Assembly: GCA_949130495.1 (NCBI GenBank)
Contig: OX422208.1
Span: 398,000,561-398,064,560, forward strand
From: Sambucus nigra
Taxonomy: Eukaryota > Streptophyta > Magnoliopsida > Dipsacales > Adoxaceae
Direction: 5' to 3'
Length of the DNA stretch: 64,000 bases
A model generated the notes under the pieces. It was not told the origin of the DNA. It was given only the letters and a program-made list of their open reading frames with translations, and did no database searches. This document shows, one piece after another, positions 11,757 through 25,060 of this stretch. The stretch's first letter is position 1; every line of letters starts with the position of its first letter. Made by a program: the position numbers and the translations under genes.

Positions 11757-12130
11757 AGTTAAGATCTCCAACAAATTTCCTAGCAACATACCAATGAACA
11801 TATCTTTTTTTTTAAATACTAAAAAAAATTTGATATGATAAGTTTTACATGGATTCATGATATTTCAGTATGCCTTTGTAAAAAAAATAAATTGAAAAAA
11901 ATTATTTTTTGTTATTTTTAGAAAATAGGTAAAAAAACTAACAGTTTTATCCTTTAAAACTGTCAATTTTTTTATCTAGATTTTAAAAATAACAAAGCAT
12001 ATTAGTGTGAGCTGGATATTTTTATAGGAACACACTGAAATATCACGAATCCATATAAAAAATATCAAATTAAAATTATTTTTAAAAAATAAGCATGTTC
12101 ATAGATATTTTAATGAGGTATATATATATA
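11757..12130. mobile_element. TA-flanked fold-back element FB2
   Basis: The left arm begins AGTTAAGATCTCCAACA and contains 'accaatgaacatatc'. The right arm is its approximate reverse complement ending 'gcatgttcatagatatttt', then (TA)5. The inner arms also pair ('atggattcatgatatttcag' against 'ctgaaatatcacgaatccat'). The left arm resembles FB1, so both belong to one family. Confidence 0.6.
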
Positions 12131-12664
<534 letters not shown>

Positions 12665-13254
12665 CCTGTAATAGTTCCAGTGGTGCTAAGGAGGAAACAC
12701 GAGGATTTTTCTACGTGTAAGTGGAGTCAACTATGGTGAGTGGGTGACATATACTGTATTGAAAGTAGTTTTTTTTTTTTTTTGGTATCTTAACACGTGT
12801 TGTTCAGGAGAATTTTAAGCGTGTCTTGATTAATTCACGTTCGCAGTTCGTGACTTTCGCTAGTCAAGTATTATTTTAATAGTATCAGAGATGAAACTGA
12901 AAATTAAACTCAATCAAACTCTAAAACTATATCAATGATAATCTTATACCACGAAACAAGAGTCTGGGTTTCGTAAAATAGTTGTGCCTTCATTTTATCT
13001 AATGGAAATTTTTACACATATAACGGTGTTCCACCTAATTAATGGTGGTACGGGTCAATCCTTTGCTATGTAAAAACAAAAGACCAAGGAAAAAATAATG
13101 ATTTGGGATACCTGTCTTGCGTGGAGAACTAAAGAAATAAGCGGGCGGATTTGAGTTGTACGTCGCGTCCCTTTAAAAAAAATTATACGAGTTGGCCCCA
13201 CAAGCCCAGCCGTTAGGTCAGGCTAGGGAGTCCAACAATTAGTCATTTAGTTTC
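12665..13254 (+). mobile_element. outer element 5' LTR, segment 2
   Basis: It aligns with about 35,418-35,830 of the 3' LTR. Shared blocks are 'aaggaggaaaca', 'gtgggtgacatata', 'acaaaagaccaagga' and 'attagtcattt'. Copy A carries an extra stretch at about 12,775-12,950 absent from copy B. Confidence 0.75.
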
Positions 13255-14847
13255 GAGTCACACTATTCCCACTCCTCTACATCATTCCCTCACTTCACCT
13301 TTATATTAAATGACTATATTATCCTTAAAATTCACAAACTCTTTTTACTCATCCAAAATCAATTCATCACTTCCTTTAGTGTAAGATAAAAAGTGAGAAA
13401 AATTCATATATATGTATAAACAACAGCGTATTTATTTATTAAAAAAAGTTTTATATAAATTAAAACTTGTTTTGAATATAAAAAAATATTTATTATAGAA
13501 AAATATATTTTTTTTAAATTTGTTTAAAAACTCTTTTTAACTTTTTAAAACTGTTAAAAAATATATTTCAACTCTTTTTTTAAAAAACGTTTTAAAAAAA
13601 TAATATCAATCATTGATATAGGATAACAAACATTTAGTTTGCACTTTTAGTCTCTATTTTCACATTATCAATTGGCGTGACTGCTATAATTTGTTGACGT
13701 TTTATTAACGTGGGATCACGCCAGCGACTTTATTAAAAAATAGAGACTAAAATTATAAATGTAATGTTTGCTGTCCAATTTTCATAATACGTATTACAAT
13801 ATGCCCTAAATTTAAAAAGTTCATTTTCTAAAAACTTCTTATTAAGACTAAAACAACGTTTTATATAATATAAAAAACTATTTTTTACAAAAGTAAACTG
13901 TTTTAACTGTTTTTTTTTTTATAAACAATTGTACATTTGATTTAAAACTATTTTAGAAAAAAATAACACTATTTTCAATAAATACAAATAAGACACTAAA
14001 AAACAATTAAAACAGTTTTTTTTACAAAAGAGTCGTGTTAAAAAATTATTTTCGTTAAAAAATAAACAAAAGCATTTCAATTATTTTTTTTAATTCAACT
14101 GTAGCTTTTAAAAATTGATTATAAAAGTTAATAACACTTTTTTTTATAAATAAAAATAAAATAGTAGAAAAATCTTTAAAACAATTTATTTTTGTAAAAA
14201 ATAGATTATGTGTTATCTAGACCATTGTTTGAGTTTTTATAAAAAAAATTAATAACAACAATGGAATTTAAAAAAACAGTTGGAATGTTTTTTTTTTTTT
14301 TTTTTAACGAAAACATTTTCTTAACATGACTTTTTGTAAAAAAAAAACATTAACTGTTTTTCTAGTGTTTTAATTATATTTATAGAAAACAGTGTTAAGT
14401 TTTTTTTTATAATACAGTTTTAAATAAAATGTACACTTTTTTATATATAAAAGACAAGTTTTTAATGTTTAAAATAGTTTATTTTTGTAAAGTAGTTTTT
14501 TATATTATATAAATCATTGTTTTAGTTTTATAAACAATTTTTATAAACAACCATTAAAACTTAAAAAAAAATTGACATGTTTTTAAAGAGTTTTTTATAC
14601 AATTTTTTTTAAAAACAATTTGCTGTAATAAATATATTTTTTTTTATAATCAAAGCAGTTTTTAATTTTTACAAAAAAATTAATAAACTGTTATTATAGG
14701 TTTTTCTCCCTTTTGTCTTAAATTAATTAAAGTGAGAGATGAATTTTGAATGAGTGAAAAAAGTTTGTGAATTTTATGAGTAATATAGTGATTTAATATA
14801 AAGGGGGAGTGGTGGAATGTAATATAAGAGTGGGAATAGTCGAAGTC
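13255..14847. mobile_element. Mutator-like fold-back MITE, 9-bp TSD
   Basis: The element is flanked by a perfect 9-bp duplication TTTAGTTTC (13,246-13,254 and 14,848-14,856). The termini are inverted: GAGTCACACTATTCCCACTC on the left against GACTTCGACTATTCCCACTC from the right. Pairing continues with mismatches for more than 100 bp (for example 'aaaattcacaaact' against 'agtttgtgaatttt'). The sibling LTR has the empty site near 35,830. A 9-bp duplication and long inverted termini fit Mutator-like elements. The interior is extreme A/T-rich homopolymer sequence without a transposase. Confidence 0.85.
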
Positions 14848-16700
14848 TTTAGTTTCCTTCCTTTACAAACTCAAATTATGGGTTGTAAAGTATGTGAGGA
14901 CCCGCCTTAATTCATTATAGCATTTAGGACCTTGAATCCTAATAAAGAGGAGAACACACGCACAAACAAAAGAAAGGGAAATTTCATATGGGCTTAATAA
15001 ATCAAAATTTGGCATTTTAGAACCCTTTTAGATTTAGGCAAGTGCCCCTACCTTATCTTTAGAATCCCTTAAAATAAGAGCCAGACGGGGAGTACCAGGA
15101 TAAAATACAGAGCATACATTTACCTCCCTACAAAAGCTTCCGTCAATTCCAAAAACCACTATTACATTTAGACCACAAAACAACCTAATTTTTTGTGTAT
15201 TTTAAACGCTATAGTTTTATTGCCTATTTTAGTATTGCATTTGTATTACATTGGAGGTGTTATTGAAGGTGTTGTGAAGGTATATTTTTTATTCACTCTT
15301 GGGTGTATTTTTTTGGAGTCATGGAGCATATTTTCTACACAACTGTTTTCAAGTATTTCTTTATTTGATGTGGAGTTTATTTTATGGCATTTTTATATTC
15401 TGAAAGTATGTTATGCATGCTAGGTACACATATTTGTGATTATATGTGTATATAGTGATATACATGCTATTTATGAAATTTAGGGTATGTTTAATGTGAG
15501 ATGAAGTGTTAAAAGTGAGCCTCAAATAGTCTCAAGTTGCAAATTTTTATAATACAAAGTGTTGATTTATATGGAATAAAAATCCTATTGATGTGTAAAA
15601 ATTTGATGTTTTCATGAAAATGCTTACAAAAATGTGAGACTAGAATGCATTGGATAACTTCCAACAAATTTCAAAATATTGGTGTCATGACAAGAAAAAT
15701 AAATAAAGTAAAAACATATTATTTCATGATGAGAAAAATAAATAAAAAGGGTTAATACTTTATGTGTGAAAAGTCATGGAAACTGGCGTATTGTCACTTT
15801 GGACTTAATGTGAACATGTTTAAAGACTTATTTACCTGAAATAATTCAGGTAAACTTTTTGGAATGTTTTATAGATAAAATAATGTGACTATACGGTGAA
15901 TGAAAGTATAAAAATATTGTTAAACATTTTTAATGAGCATAAAGTGAAGTGTAGTAAAAATGGGTTCAAATGATAATTTTTTATATATTAGATGATCAAA
16001 GTGATGAAGTATAAATAAAGCTTGAAATGGATAATTTGCATAATGAACTCTAAAGAGGAGGAAAGCGTGATTTTTGTCCCAAATATGGTAATTTTTTATA
16101 AAAGGGAACTTTGTTATGCAAGACTTTAAATGAACACTAAATGATAGAAATGATCCATAAACTTGGAATTAGAATAAGACTTTGTAAAAATAAAGATGCC
16201 GGTAATACATCTAAAATTTGTAATAAGGATTAAAAGGTAAAACGTGTTCAAGTGTATAACAAGAATGACAATTTGGTTTTTACCTTAGGTTTTGTCCTTC
16301 AGGTCGGGTGAAATGATTAAAGTAACAAAAGGGACTAAAATGTGCACTTAATAAAATTGGTTGCAATGATGTAACAAGTGAAAGGATAATCGAAGCAACC
16401 AAAAAAGTTCAAGGAGGTTCCGAAGCCCTAGGGTGCGGCTTCATCTTAGATCCAAAACCGTTGTCCATGGAAGAATATTGCGTTATTTTTTGCAGTCGAT
16501 GCAATTCCGTAAGCCCAAATGGGATTTAGTGAACTTTGATTAAGAAAGTGAAAAGTGAATTTAGGGCACGATGCTCTTTAGAGGCTAAAAAGGGTCAAAT
16601 AAGTTTAATGACATGAAATTGGTAAAATTGCGAGGAAGATCAAAAGTAAATAACGGTAAACGGATATGATAATTTGGATTCAACAGTACATAATGGAATA
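14848..16700 (+). mobile_element. outer element 5' LTR, segment 3
   Basis: It continues the LTR after the Mutator-like element: 'acaaactcaaattatg' and 'attcattatagca' match 35,840-35,915. Beyond about 14,940 there is no counterpart, because the 3' LTR is truncated. The text near 15,050-15,130 ('cttaaaataagagccaga', 'aaaatacagagcatacattt') is in the style of chromovirus LTRs I know. The last five bases, GAATA (16,696-16,700), are the left target duplication of Tat1. Confidence 0.65.
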
Positions 16701-17359
16701 TGTTATACCCTTGTTGTCACAACCTATCCAGGTCCCAAATACAACTAATGAAGGGCCCATAATGGGGTCGACCTAACTAAGAGCACGAGGTCGTCTCAGG
16801 TATCAATCTTCTTGACTAACTGTATGGAGAATTGTTACCCTCAGTGGGAGTGTTTTCTCATACCATATGCACATGCTCTTATATACACCCAAGAAGTTTC
16901 CTCGCCAGTCACGTGGAACATGAGAACATGAGAACATGGTTGTTATGAATTTGTTATCCTAGCACCCCTTTGCTAGCATCAACACAAGATCCAAGGGAAC
17001 GAGTTTTTTTATTTTTGATAAGCACGTATAAGCGGGTAACTGCCGGACCTATAAAGGCAGTCCACCTTTCCATTAAAAGATTCTTCAAAAACCACCTATA
17101 AATAGGAACCAATCCACCTGGTAAGGGTACTCTCACTCTCTCTCATCTCCCCAATCATTGAGACATCATAAAAACCCTAATTATAATCCTCAATAGTGCA
17201 TTAAAAGATAGTCAACACCTTGTACGTAGGTTTCCTTTATGGGCCAATCAACATAAAATATGTCTTGTTCTCATTTTCTCTCATCCCCTTTCTCCATTAT
17301 TGCTTTCCTTTACCGTTGATTAATCTATTATTTATTGCTTCTATATTTGGGCATTAACA
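16701..17359 (+). mobile_element. Tat1 5' LTR
   Basis: It starts TGTTATACCC and ends GCATTAACA. It pairs with 30,372-31,024 throughout. A duplicated 'catgagaa' (16,918-16,935) gives a small length difference. A TATA box TATAAATA is at 17,097-17,104. Confidence 0.9.
17097..17104 (+). promoter_or_regulatory. TATA box in Tat1 5' LTR
   Basis: TATAAATA lies in 'acctataaatagga', conserved in the 3' LTR at 30,761-30,768. It is the likely U3/R promoter, followed by a CT-rich leader (17,130-17,150). Confidence 0.65.
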
Positions 17360-17360
17360 A

Positions 17361-17380
17361 ATTAACGTCATCTGTGGGAA
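17361..17380 (+). promoter_or_regulatory. primer-binding site (tRNA-Asp type, degenerate)
   Basis: ATTAACGTCATCTGTGGGAA follows the LTR by one base. It matches the usual Tat-lineage site TGGCGCCGTCTGTGGGAA except for a few transitions. Confidence 0.75.
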
Positions 17381-17449
17381 CATAACTAGCCATTGTGATT
17401 CCTACCTGAGTTATTCCGATAAATACCCCCCTCCCCGAAGATTTTGAGA

Positions 17450-18950
17450 ATGGCGGACAACCCAAAAAGTAGCCATATGGATGAAATTCAAATATCGCCC
17501 ACTCCCACTGAAGTAGGCAATCTGCACAGTCTTTTGATGAGCCTATCCAAGGGGAAGGAGGTGATGCAGGAAAGTGTTTGGAAATTGACACACACCATTC
17601 AGGGTAGGTCGACGTAGGTAAACCCAAATGTCGTTACTCCCACCAAGAGTGTTGCGAAGCAGAGGAGAACTGGGAATATCATGATTCCGTCTAGTACCTT
17701 ACAGAGATAGAAGGCAGGAGTATCAAAGGAAAGCCTTGGAAAACCCCAGAAGGTTGAGCTTGGGGTCTTATGGGAATGCTAGCTCCTGTAAACGAATCAG
17801 ATCTCAGCAAGACCGGTCATATCAATCCAGGGCCACGTCTTCCATCTAATCCCCGAGCCATTTTGATGATCAATCTTATTCGGAGGAGCGCCCCAATGAT
17901 CTGGAAAGGTTGAGTAGTGGCTCATTGTTTGATTGGTTGGGACCCCACCATAATTGTTGGCAAGTCTCGGTGGCATCCCACGATCGCGGCCAAGCGAGGA
18001 ATGTTTGGGGCAGATCTATCACCAGAGGATTTCATAGGTCAGCTAGGGCATTGACTAAAGCCGAGCAGACTTCCCAAGAAAAGAGCTCGATCGAAAGCCA
18101 AGGATGAATTGCTAAGTTAGTCAGAGGAAAAAAATGAGGAGGACAACCAGCCATGGAAGGGCTCCATTCAATGATTATAGGATCAACTAGGGGAGATGGT
18201 CAAATCTAAAAATCCCTTGAAAAGAGATTTCACCAAAGGTTCACCGTTTGTCTCGTCCATTGTGGCATACCCTACTCCTGCCAAATTTAAACCACCAGTC
18301 ATCACGCCGAAGTATGACGAAAAAATAGATCCATTCCTGCATGTCGAGCAGTACTAAACCGCTGCAAACATATATATATTCCGTTAAAATTTGGTACAAC
18401 AGCCTGTTGTGGGGCCAAATAGCTACTTTCCAGCAGTTGGCCGACCTTTTTGTTATTAATTTTTACTTCGGTGACAAGCCTGGAATGTGAGTGGCCTATT
18501 TTCTCGTTGTTCGGCAAAAGGGCGGTGAAAGTAATTGCGAATATATCACCCACTTCAACACTGAGAAGCTGGAGGTAGTGGACTATAACTAGCAGACCTC
18601 CATAACTGTCCTGATAAGAGGATTAAGGTCAGGAAAATTATTTTGGCCCTTAGCAAAAAGAGCCTCTGACAATAATTACGGAGGTGTTGGTGAAAGCAAG
18701 AAAAAATGAATGTAGAGGAAATAATGGTTGCCAAAGAGTCTGACCACACCCAATCACCAACCGACAAGAACGGTGACAAGAGAGACCAAAAAGATCGAAG
18801 GGTGGAGAATCATAAGAAATACGATGAGTACACCCCACTCATGGTCAGAGTCTACCACATCCTAGAGGAGATTTGAGGAAGAAGGGATCTCAAATGGATA
18901 AGAAAGCTAAGGTCACTCGCAAACAGGCGAGAGAAGAGCAAGGATTGATA
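17450..18950 (+). pseudogene. gag: Tat1 gag (capsid/nucleocapsid), broken
   Basis: An ATG at 17,450 opens a frame beginning MADNPKSSHMDEIQ, stopped near 17,616. Homology resumes in other frames. 'SPFVSSIVAYPTPAKFKPP' at about 18,245-18,300 is the start of the capsid-like Retrotrans_gag region and has a near-identical partner in Tat2 (about 50,407-50,460). Many stops and frameshifts follow. Gag builds the virus-like particle in the cytoplasm; this copy cannot make it. The shorter frames on the minus strand here are shadows. Confidence 0.7.
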
Positions 18951-18951
18951 A

Positions 18952-20010
18952 TTTCATTAAGACCATGGCCACAACACAGAGAATTGTATTGCCTTGAAGA
19001 ATGGTATTAAGGGCCTAGTCATAAGAGGGAAACTGTCCAGGTATGTGGATAAGGATGGTCGACTAGATCTTGACAAATGCAAGGCCAGAAGGCGATCTGC
19101 ATCGCCATGCCACAAAATAGATAATAAGAAAAGAGAAAGAGATGATAATTATGAAGATGATCCAGATCTCCCAAAAAAGCCTAAATATCCTGTGAGCGAC
19201 ATAGGCATGATATTCTTTGGGTTTCATTTCACCACCGGAGGAGATGCTAGTGGAGGAGAGAACCCAGAAGAAACGAAGGCCAATGTGAATGAGGCCAAAT
19301 CTTGCTCACACATGAGACATATCAACTTAACAGCCAACATGGACATGTGACCACACAAGGTGAATAAGAAAAAAATCATCATTGGGTTCTCCAAGGACGA
19401 CATGTCTGGGGTACATTATGCACATGGTGATCCGTTGGTCATCACTATGATGATCTACAAAGGCAGAGTTAGTAGGATACTAGTGGATAATGGCAGTTCT
19501 ACGAATATTATATTCTATAGTTATTTTTGAAGATTGAAGCTACGAGATAACAAATTGACGTCATACCATCGCCTTTTAATTAGCTTCTCAGGGGAAAGGG
19601 TTTATCTGCTAGGGATAGTGGAGCTAGAAGTTATAGTTTGCATTTGGCTAATCTGCCGAACTAAAAATGTTCGCTTCGTCATTTTGGACAAAAATGTGAT
19701 GTCTGCCCATAATATGATACAATGAAGCGTCGGTCTGAAGAATTTTGAAGATGTTCCATCAATAATACACTGGTGCCTAAAATTCCTAACCCTCACCCAT
19801 TACGAAGTAGGGTTCATCAAGGGAAACCATGTGGAGGCGCGTGAATGCTATTTTACCTCGGTCGACCAAGAAAAGCAGAAGAAGTTAACGACTACCTACC
19901 AGATTGAGACTATTAATCCACGAGATGAGATGAGTCTAGTTAAGGGCCAGGAGATTGAAGAGATTTAGAAGATCCCACTTGACTCCGAGCACCCAGAAAG
20001 GATAGTCTAG
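18952..20010 (+). pseudogene. Tat1 zinc-knuckle-like motif and aspartic protease
   Basis: One frame is nearly continuous here. It starts with the Tat signature FH-DHGHNTENC followed by LKNGIKGLVIRGKL (18,953-19,040), a linker, and then the protease motif VDNGSSTNIIF (codons around 19,483-19,515). The catalytic triplet D-S/T-G is D-N-G here; variants of this kind are frequent in Tat elements. An in-frame stop follows at about 19,528. The fold continues to 'ILDKNVMSAHNMIQ' (19,685-19,725). The protease would cut the Gag-Pol polyprotein. Confidence 0.75.
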
Positions 20011-20039
20011 ATCGTGTATTTGCATGGATTCACGAGGAT

Positions 20040-21080
20040 ATACATGGCATAGATCCCGACTTCATTTTTCACGAGTTGAGTGTGATGGAGGGAGATAAAC
20101 CGGTGAAACAAAAGAGAAGGGTCTTTGGTGCCGATAAGAACCTGGCCATCCAGGAGGAGGTCCTCAAGCTTCAGAATGTTAACTTCATTGACGATGTTAA
20201 GTACCCAGAATGGCTAGCAACCATCGTGATGGTGCAATAAAATAATAATAAATGGAGAATGTGTGTAGATTTCATGGACCTGAACAAAACGTACCCCTAG
20301 GATCATTATCCGCTTCCTCGAATTGACCAGTTGGTGGATACAACTTCTTTCCATGAACTTCTCAATTTAATGAACACCTACTCTGGTTATAACTATATCA
20401 GGATGAAACACTTCGATAGAGAGAAGACGTCCTTCATCACCAGTAGAGGTACTTACTATTATATTTTAATGCATTTTGGTCTTAAAAATGCAGGAGCCAC
20501 TTACCAATGATTAGTGAACAAAGTTTTTAAAGACCGAATTAGGTTCAATATGGAAATGTACGTTGATGACATGGTCATTAAGAGCAGGACAGCTGCCGAC
20601 CATGTTAAGGACTTAAGGAAGAACTTTGACTATTTAGAAAAGCATCAAATGAAGCTCAATCCCATGAAGTGTGTTTTTGGAGTAAGAGAAGGCGTGTTCC
20701 TGGGTTTTATACCTACCCATCTTCAAAGTACTAAGAAAATTGTTCAAGTGGAACAAAGAATGTGAAAACACCTTCCTAGATCTGAAGTGCTACTTGGGCT
20801 CACCCTAACTCTCATCAACACCCGTGGTTGGAGAAAACCTTCATTTGTAGTTGGCCGTATCCGAGCCAGTAGTTTGTTCGGCACTGGTGAGGCAAGAAGA
20901 CGAAGCTCAAAAACCAGTTTACTGTACCAGCAAGGTGTATCCGGGAGCTGAAATCCAGTATCCTCGAATGGAGAAGTCGGCCTTGGCACTTAGGGAAGCT
21001 TCAAGAAGGATGAAGCCATACTTTACACCATTGTGGTGTACACCTACCTCCCCTAAAGACAAGTCCTTCACAAACTAAAA
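20040..21080 (+). pseudogene. pol: Tat1 reverse transcriptase and RT-RNase H connection, broken
   Basis: Recognisable RT blocks in order: MEGDKPVKQKRR, KWRMCVDFMDLNK (about 20,252), SGYNYIRM, KTSFITSRGTYYY, FGLKNAGATYQ, and the catalytic MYVDDMVIKS with YVDD at 20,559-20,570. Then come NPMKCVFGV and, after a frame change, VYCTSKVYPGAEIQYP and MEKSALALREASRRMKPYF (20,920-21,030). Stops interrupt the frame (for example after VMVQ, and where TYQR is expected). RT makes cDNA from the element RNA. The YVDD core itself is intact, but the polyprotein is not. Confidence 0.85.
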
Positions 21081-21358
21081 AATTTTGGTCGGCTCATGGC
21101 CTAGGCAATAGCGTTGGGTGAGTACGATATACAGTACGAGCCCAGGATGGCCATCAAGGAGAAGGTGTTATCAGACTTCGTTACTGAATTTACTGATGAA
21201 GAGATGCCAGTAGACTCCCTAGGAGAGAGCTCGACAAAAAAATAGACTTCCACAAAAGAGAGCATAGTCCCAATTAAAGCCGAGAAGACTCCCATTAGAG
21301 AGAGCTCCTCATCATAAGAAGATAAACACCAATACAATGAATCACAAAAGAAGTTGTT

Positions 21359-24300
21359 TGTAAAACCCCGTATTTTTTAGTAATTCAGAAATAAAATAGT
21401 TCGGTGAAATAAATTAATTCGGTGAATTTTAAATTACATGTGTACCTTGAATTGATATAATTAAATATTTTGGGAGAAAATGATGATTGCTGATGGAATA
21501 TTTCGCGTGACAATTATTATACGTTGCAACGAGTGACACGTGTAAACTAATTGAGGACAAGGGGGGAAAATATTTTTTAAGTGACTCAACTGACGATTTC
21601 GAGTGCACAGTTAATCCAGAATGGTTCAAAATAGTCAAAATTGAGTACTCGGGGGTAGTGCTCGGGTCTCGAGGGCATTTTCGATTAATCGGGACTTATT
21701 TAGGTGACTTTTAGGCCCCTTAATGGTATATGGAAAGTCAAAAATGGGATTACACTTATAAAATAAATGGTTTGGGATTAGAGAAGAGTTATTTTCACAA
21801 AACCAACGGTTAAGAGAGTTATACAAAGAGTTAGAGAGAAAGTACTGAGAATTTGGAGGTGTAGCACCTTGATTCACCCATAATTTTTGTCAGAATCGAA
21901 ACAATGAGAGATCAATATCATCATCAACAAACGAATTCTGACCTAAAATTCCAGGCAAGTGTTTATCTTACATGTATTTAAAAATTTATAATACCCATGT
22001 AGTGTTGGGTTTTATATATGTTGATTTCAATGGGTTCTTGGAATTTAAATGATTAGAACACATGGTTTGGGGTAGTATTTGCATGTAGAATAAATCCTTT
22101 CATGTAAAAAATTTGAAACTAATATATATATATGAAGAAGAACAAGGAAGAATTATTGGTACTTTGATAAGAATAAATGAAGAAAATAAAATCTAGGGTT
22201 TTGAGGAATTAATGGTTTGATCTGTTATTTGATGGATTTCGTATAGTTTTAATGTGTCATTTATGTTAGAAATAATCCCTAAACATATATTAAATGTTTG
22301 GTTATATTGGGTAAGAATTCCAAAAGGCTTCATGAAGGTTTGAGGTGTTAACAATGGAGGAAAACGAGTTTGGGACGAAGCTGTCAGAAATCATTGGGAT
22401 CGTTTGAACAAGATTAGTATGTCGTTCGAACGAGACTGGTATATCGTTCAAATGACCCTAGGTTTCAGGTCATGGAGATAGATCTTTTCGTTACAAACAC
22501 GTGGTTGCTAGTTTCACATTTTTCTAATTTTTTTTAATTAGTTATGAATTTTCTACGGAAGGGTGTCCAAGATTGAAATTTTTAGTCATATTTAAAATTA
22601 AGGTATAGAATGGTTTATGAACTATATGGGAAACTTTGGTAATGTGATTACTAATCTATAGGGACTTAGAGAAGATCATGGGGCATATGGTTAAGTCCCA
22701 GGTAAATCTCAATAAGGGTAAAATGGTGTATAAGACCTTAGGTAGTTAACCGACTGTGTTGCGTATCGAGAACCTATGATTTGAGGTTGTGGGGAGAATA
22801 AGCGATAACCTAAGATTATTACCAGTTGGTTAGTGACAGTTTAACTACTGAAATAACTTAAGTGATAGTTGTTAACCTTAAAGTAGTGAGTGAGACTCGA
22901 TAACGTACGATAATAAGTGATATTGGTGTATTATATTACGTCGAGTATTCGAGAGTTTTATACTACATAAGGATTATATTTATAGGTGGTGTGTATACCA
23001 ATATGAGTTATAGTTATGGGTTGTGTGTATACTTATACGAATTATATTTATAGATTGTTTGTATACCTATATACGACATATGGATAGGTTGTGTGTATGC
23101 CTATTATGTGCTTTTTTATATGTGTGAATATACCTACGCTGCCTGCAATTTGAAGGCTTCCCTACGGAGGGTGATTCCACCTTGACGATTCTAGTGAGGT
23201 CTGGATTTATACCCCAGAACATGGAACTTAGGGTGGCTCGCTATGTGTGTGTATTAGTGTGGTTGGCGTGTCATTTAGGTACATTAGCTATGTTTGTATC
23301 CCAAAGACTTAGAACCATATTCGCCTTCATTGTGTGTTGATTTATTTTGGGCTCGAGGAAACATGTCGAACCATTTATCCTTGATTGGGTACAACAGGTA
23401 CATGGACTTAATAGCAGAGTATGCAAACTTGCACCGTGGTTATTATACCGGGGATGCTGGAGTTATGTATATTGATAGTGTGATATATTTATACATGCAT
23501 GTGTATATATTTTACTTGTGTGTGAAAGTAGTAGTTGTAAATATCGTATATCAAAACGTGATGTAATTATGAGATAATATACTTAGTGTTTGATGATAAT
23601 AAAGTTAGATAGCGTATATGTAAAAGATGATGGAAGTAGAGTAACATAATGATATGGTTTAACAATAATATATGTGAAATGTTAATTATGGTTAATAATA
23701 GCATATGAGACATGTAATTATTAGTGTTACGATAGCGTAATGTATAGGCGGGACGGGAGAAATTAAAGAGATCTTTAACTGAGGACTGAATGAGTAGCGT
23801 AATGTATGGGTGGTACGGGGGATCCAAACCCTTTTGTGGATATATAGTTATTGATGAGAGTTAGATGGGTTGGGTAGCATAGCTAGGTAGGAGACGTTAG
23901 GCGTGCACATTAGCTGAGAGGTGTGGAACTCAAGGGAGTGTACGTTGAACTACCTTGTGTAATCAATAACTTATTTTAAATTGTGATAAATACTTACTAA
24001 ATATTTTCAATTGTTTTTGGCTCTGGGCCGTCTTGTAAAATATTTTCAAAACCTTTTAGGTGTACAGCCACAGGGAGGCAAAACTTAATGATGTGTTCTA
24101 GGGATGCATAGTTGCAGCACTTGTGGATGCTTGCAGGATTTGGATTAGATGCTTATGTTGTTTATTCCTAAAGTAGGATTCTATTTCAGTTATTTCATTT
24201 AGGCATGTTTCCCCTCTATCTATTTCATTTATATTAGTTGTATTTAACTATGTATTAGTGGATTCAGTTTTGCTTCATGGATTTATAATTGGACTTTATA

Positions 24301-24572
24301 TCGCGAACCAATGAGTTATTCGGTATTATGTAGTTAATTATTTATCTTGTCATGGATTCATATTGATTACTACTGTTTGGATGGTTTGGTTATTATTTTG
24401 ATTTTGATTGTTGTTATTAATGAAAGATAAAATTTGACACACGCTTATTCAACATAGGTGGTTAGTAAATTAAAAAGGTTTTGACAGTGATGCTAAGGAT
24501 GATCCAGATGAGATTCTTATTTATTTTAATGAATGAGTGATCACCTATGCTTAAAACTGGCAGGGTGTCACA
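21359..24572 (+). mobile_element. chromovirus-type solo LTR inside Tat1 pol
   Basis: The element starts TGTAAAACCCCG and ends GGGTGTCACA. It is flanked by TTGTT (21,354-21,358) and CTGTT (24,573-24,577), a 5-bp duplication with one mismatch. Tat1 RNase H resumes directly after it. Length is 3.2 kb and there is no gag or pol, so it is a solo LTR left by LTR-LTR recombination. The terminal style TGTAAAACCCC...GTGTCACA is that of chromoviruses. Short frames within (for example 23,294-23,566) are non-coding. Confidence 0.8.
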
Positions 24573-24577
24573 CTGTT

Positions 24578-25060
24578 CATATTCGATAAGCTGGAGGAGG
24601 CAAAATTTAACCAAGACAGTGTCATTTGGAGACTATTTATCGATGGGTAGTCCTACTTGGCGGACAGTGGCATGGGCATTATCATCGCCAGAATGGATGA
24701 GATAGATGTCGAGTATGAATTGTGTTTCAGTTCGAAGCCTCTAATAATAAAGAAGAGTATGATGCCTTGATTGTCAGGTTTGGTCTAGCCTCTTCCCTAA
24801 GGCTAACCACATTATAGTACACAGCGACTCCCAATTGGTCGTTACCCAAATATTAGGAATCTATGAGGCAAGAGAGGAATCTATGGCTACGTACTTAGCC
24901 ATTATAAGAAAATGGATATAAATATGTGCATAAGTTAAAATTATGAAAATTCCTAGGTCAGAGAATATTCAAGCAGATGCCCTGGCCAGATTAGCCTCAG
25001 CCACTGGGAATGCCTTGAGAAAAACGATACCAATTGAGATATTGACCGATAGGAGCACAG
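24578..25060 (+). pseudogene. Tat1 RNase H domain, broken
   Basis: It opens with WRLFIDG (first catalytic Asp, about 24,640) and stops immediately after. In shifted frames come SGMGIIIA, then EYDALIV with the expected Glu, and later the C-terminal block IPRSENIQADALARLAS (24,943-25,000). RNase H removes the RNA template during cDNA synthesis. Frameshifts split it into at least three pieces. Confidence 0.75.
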
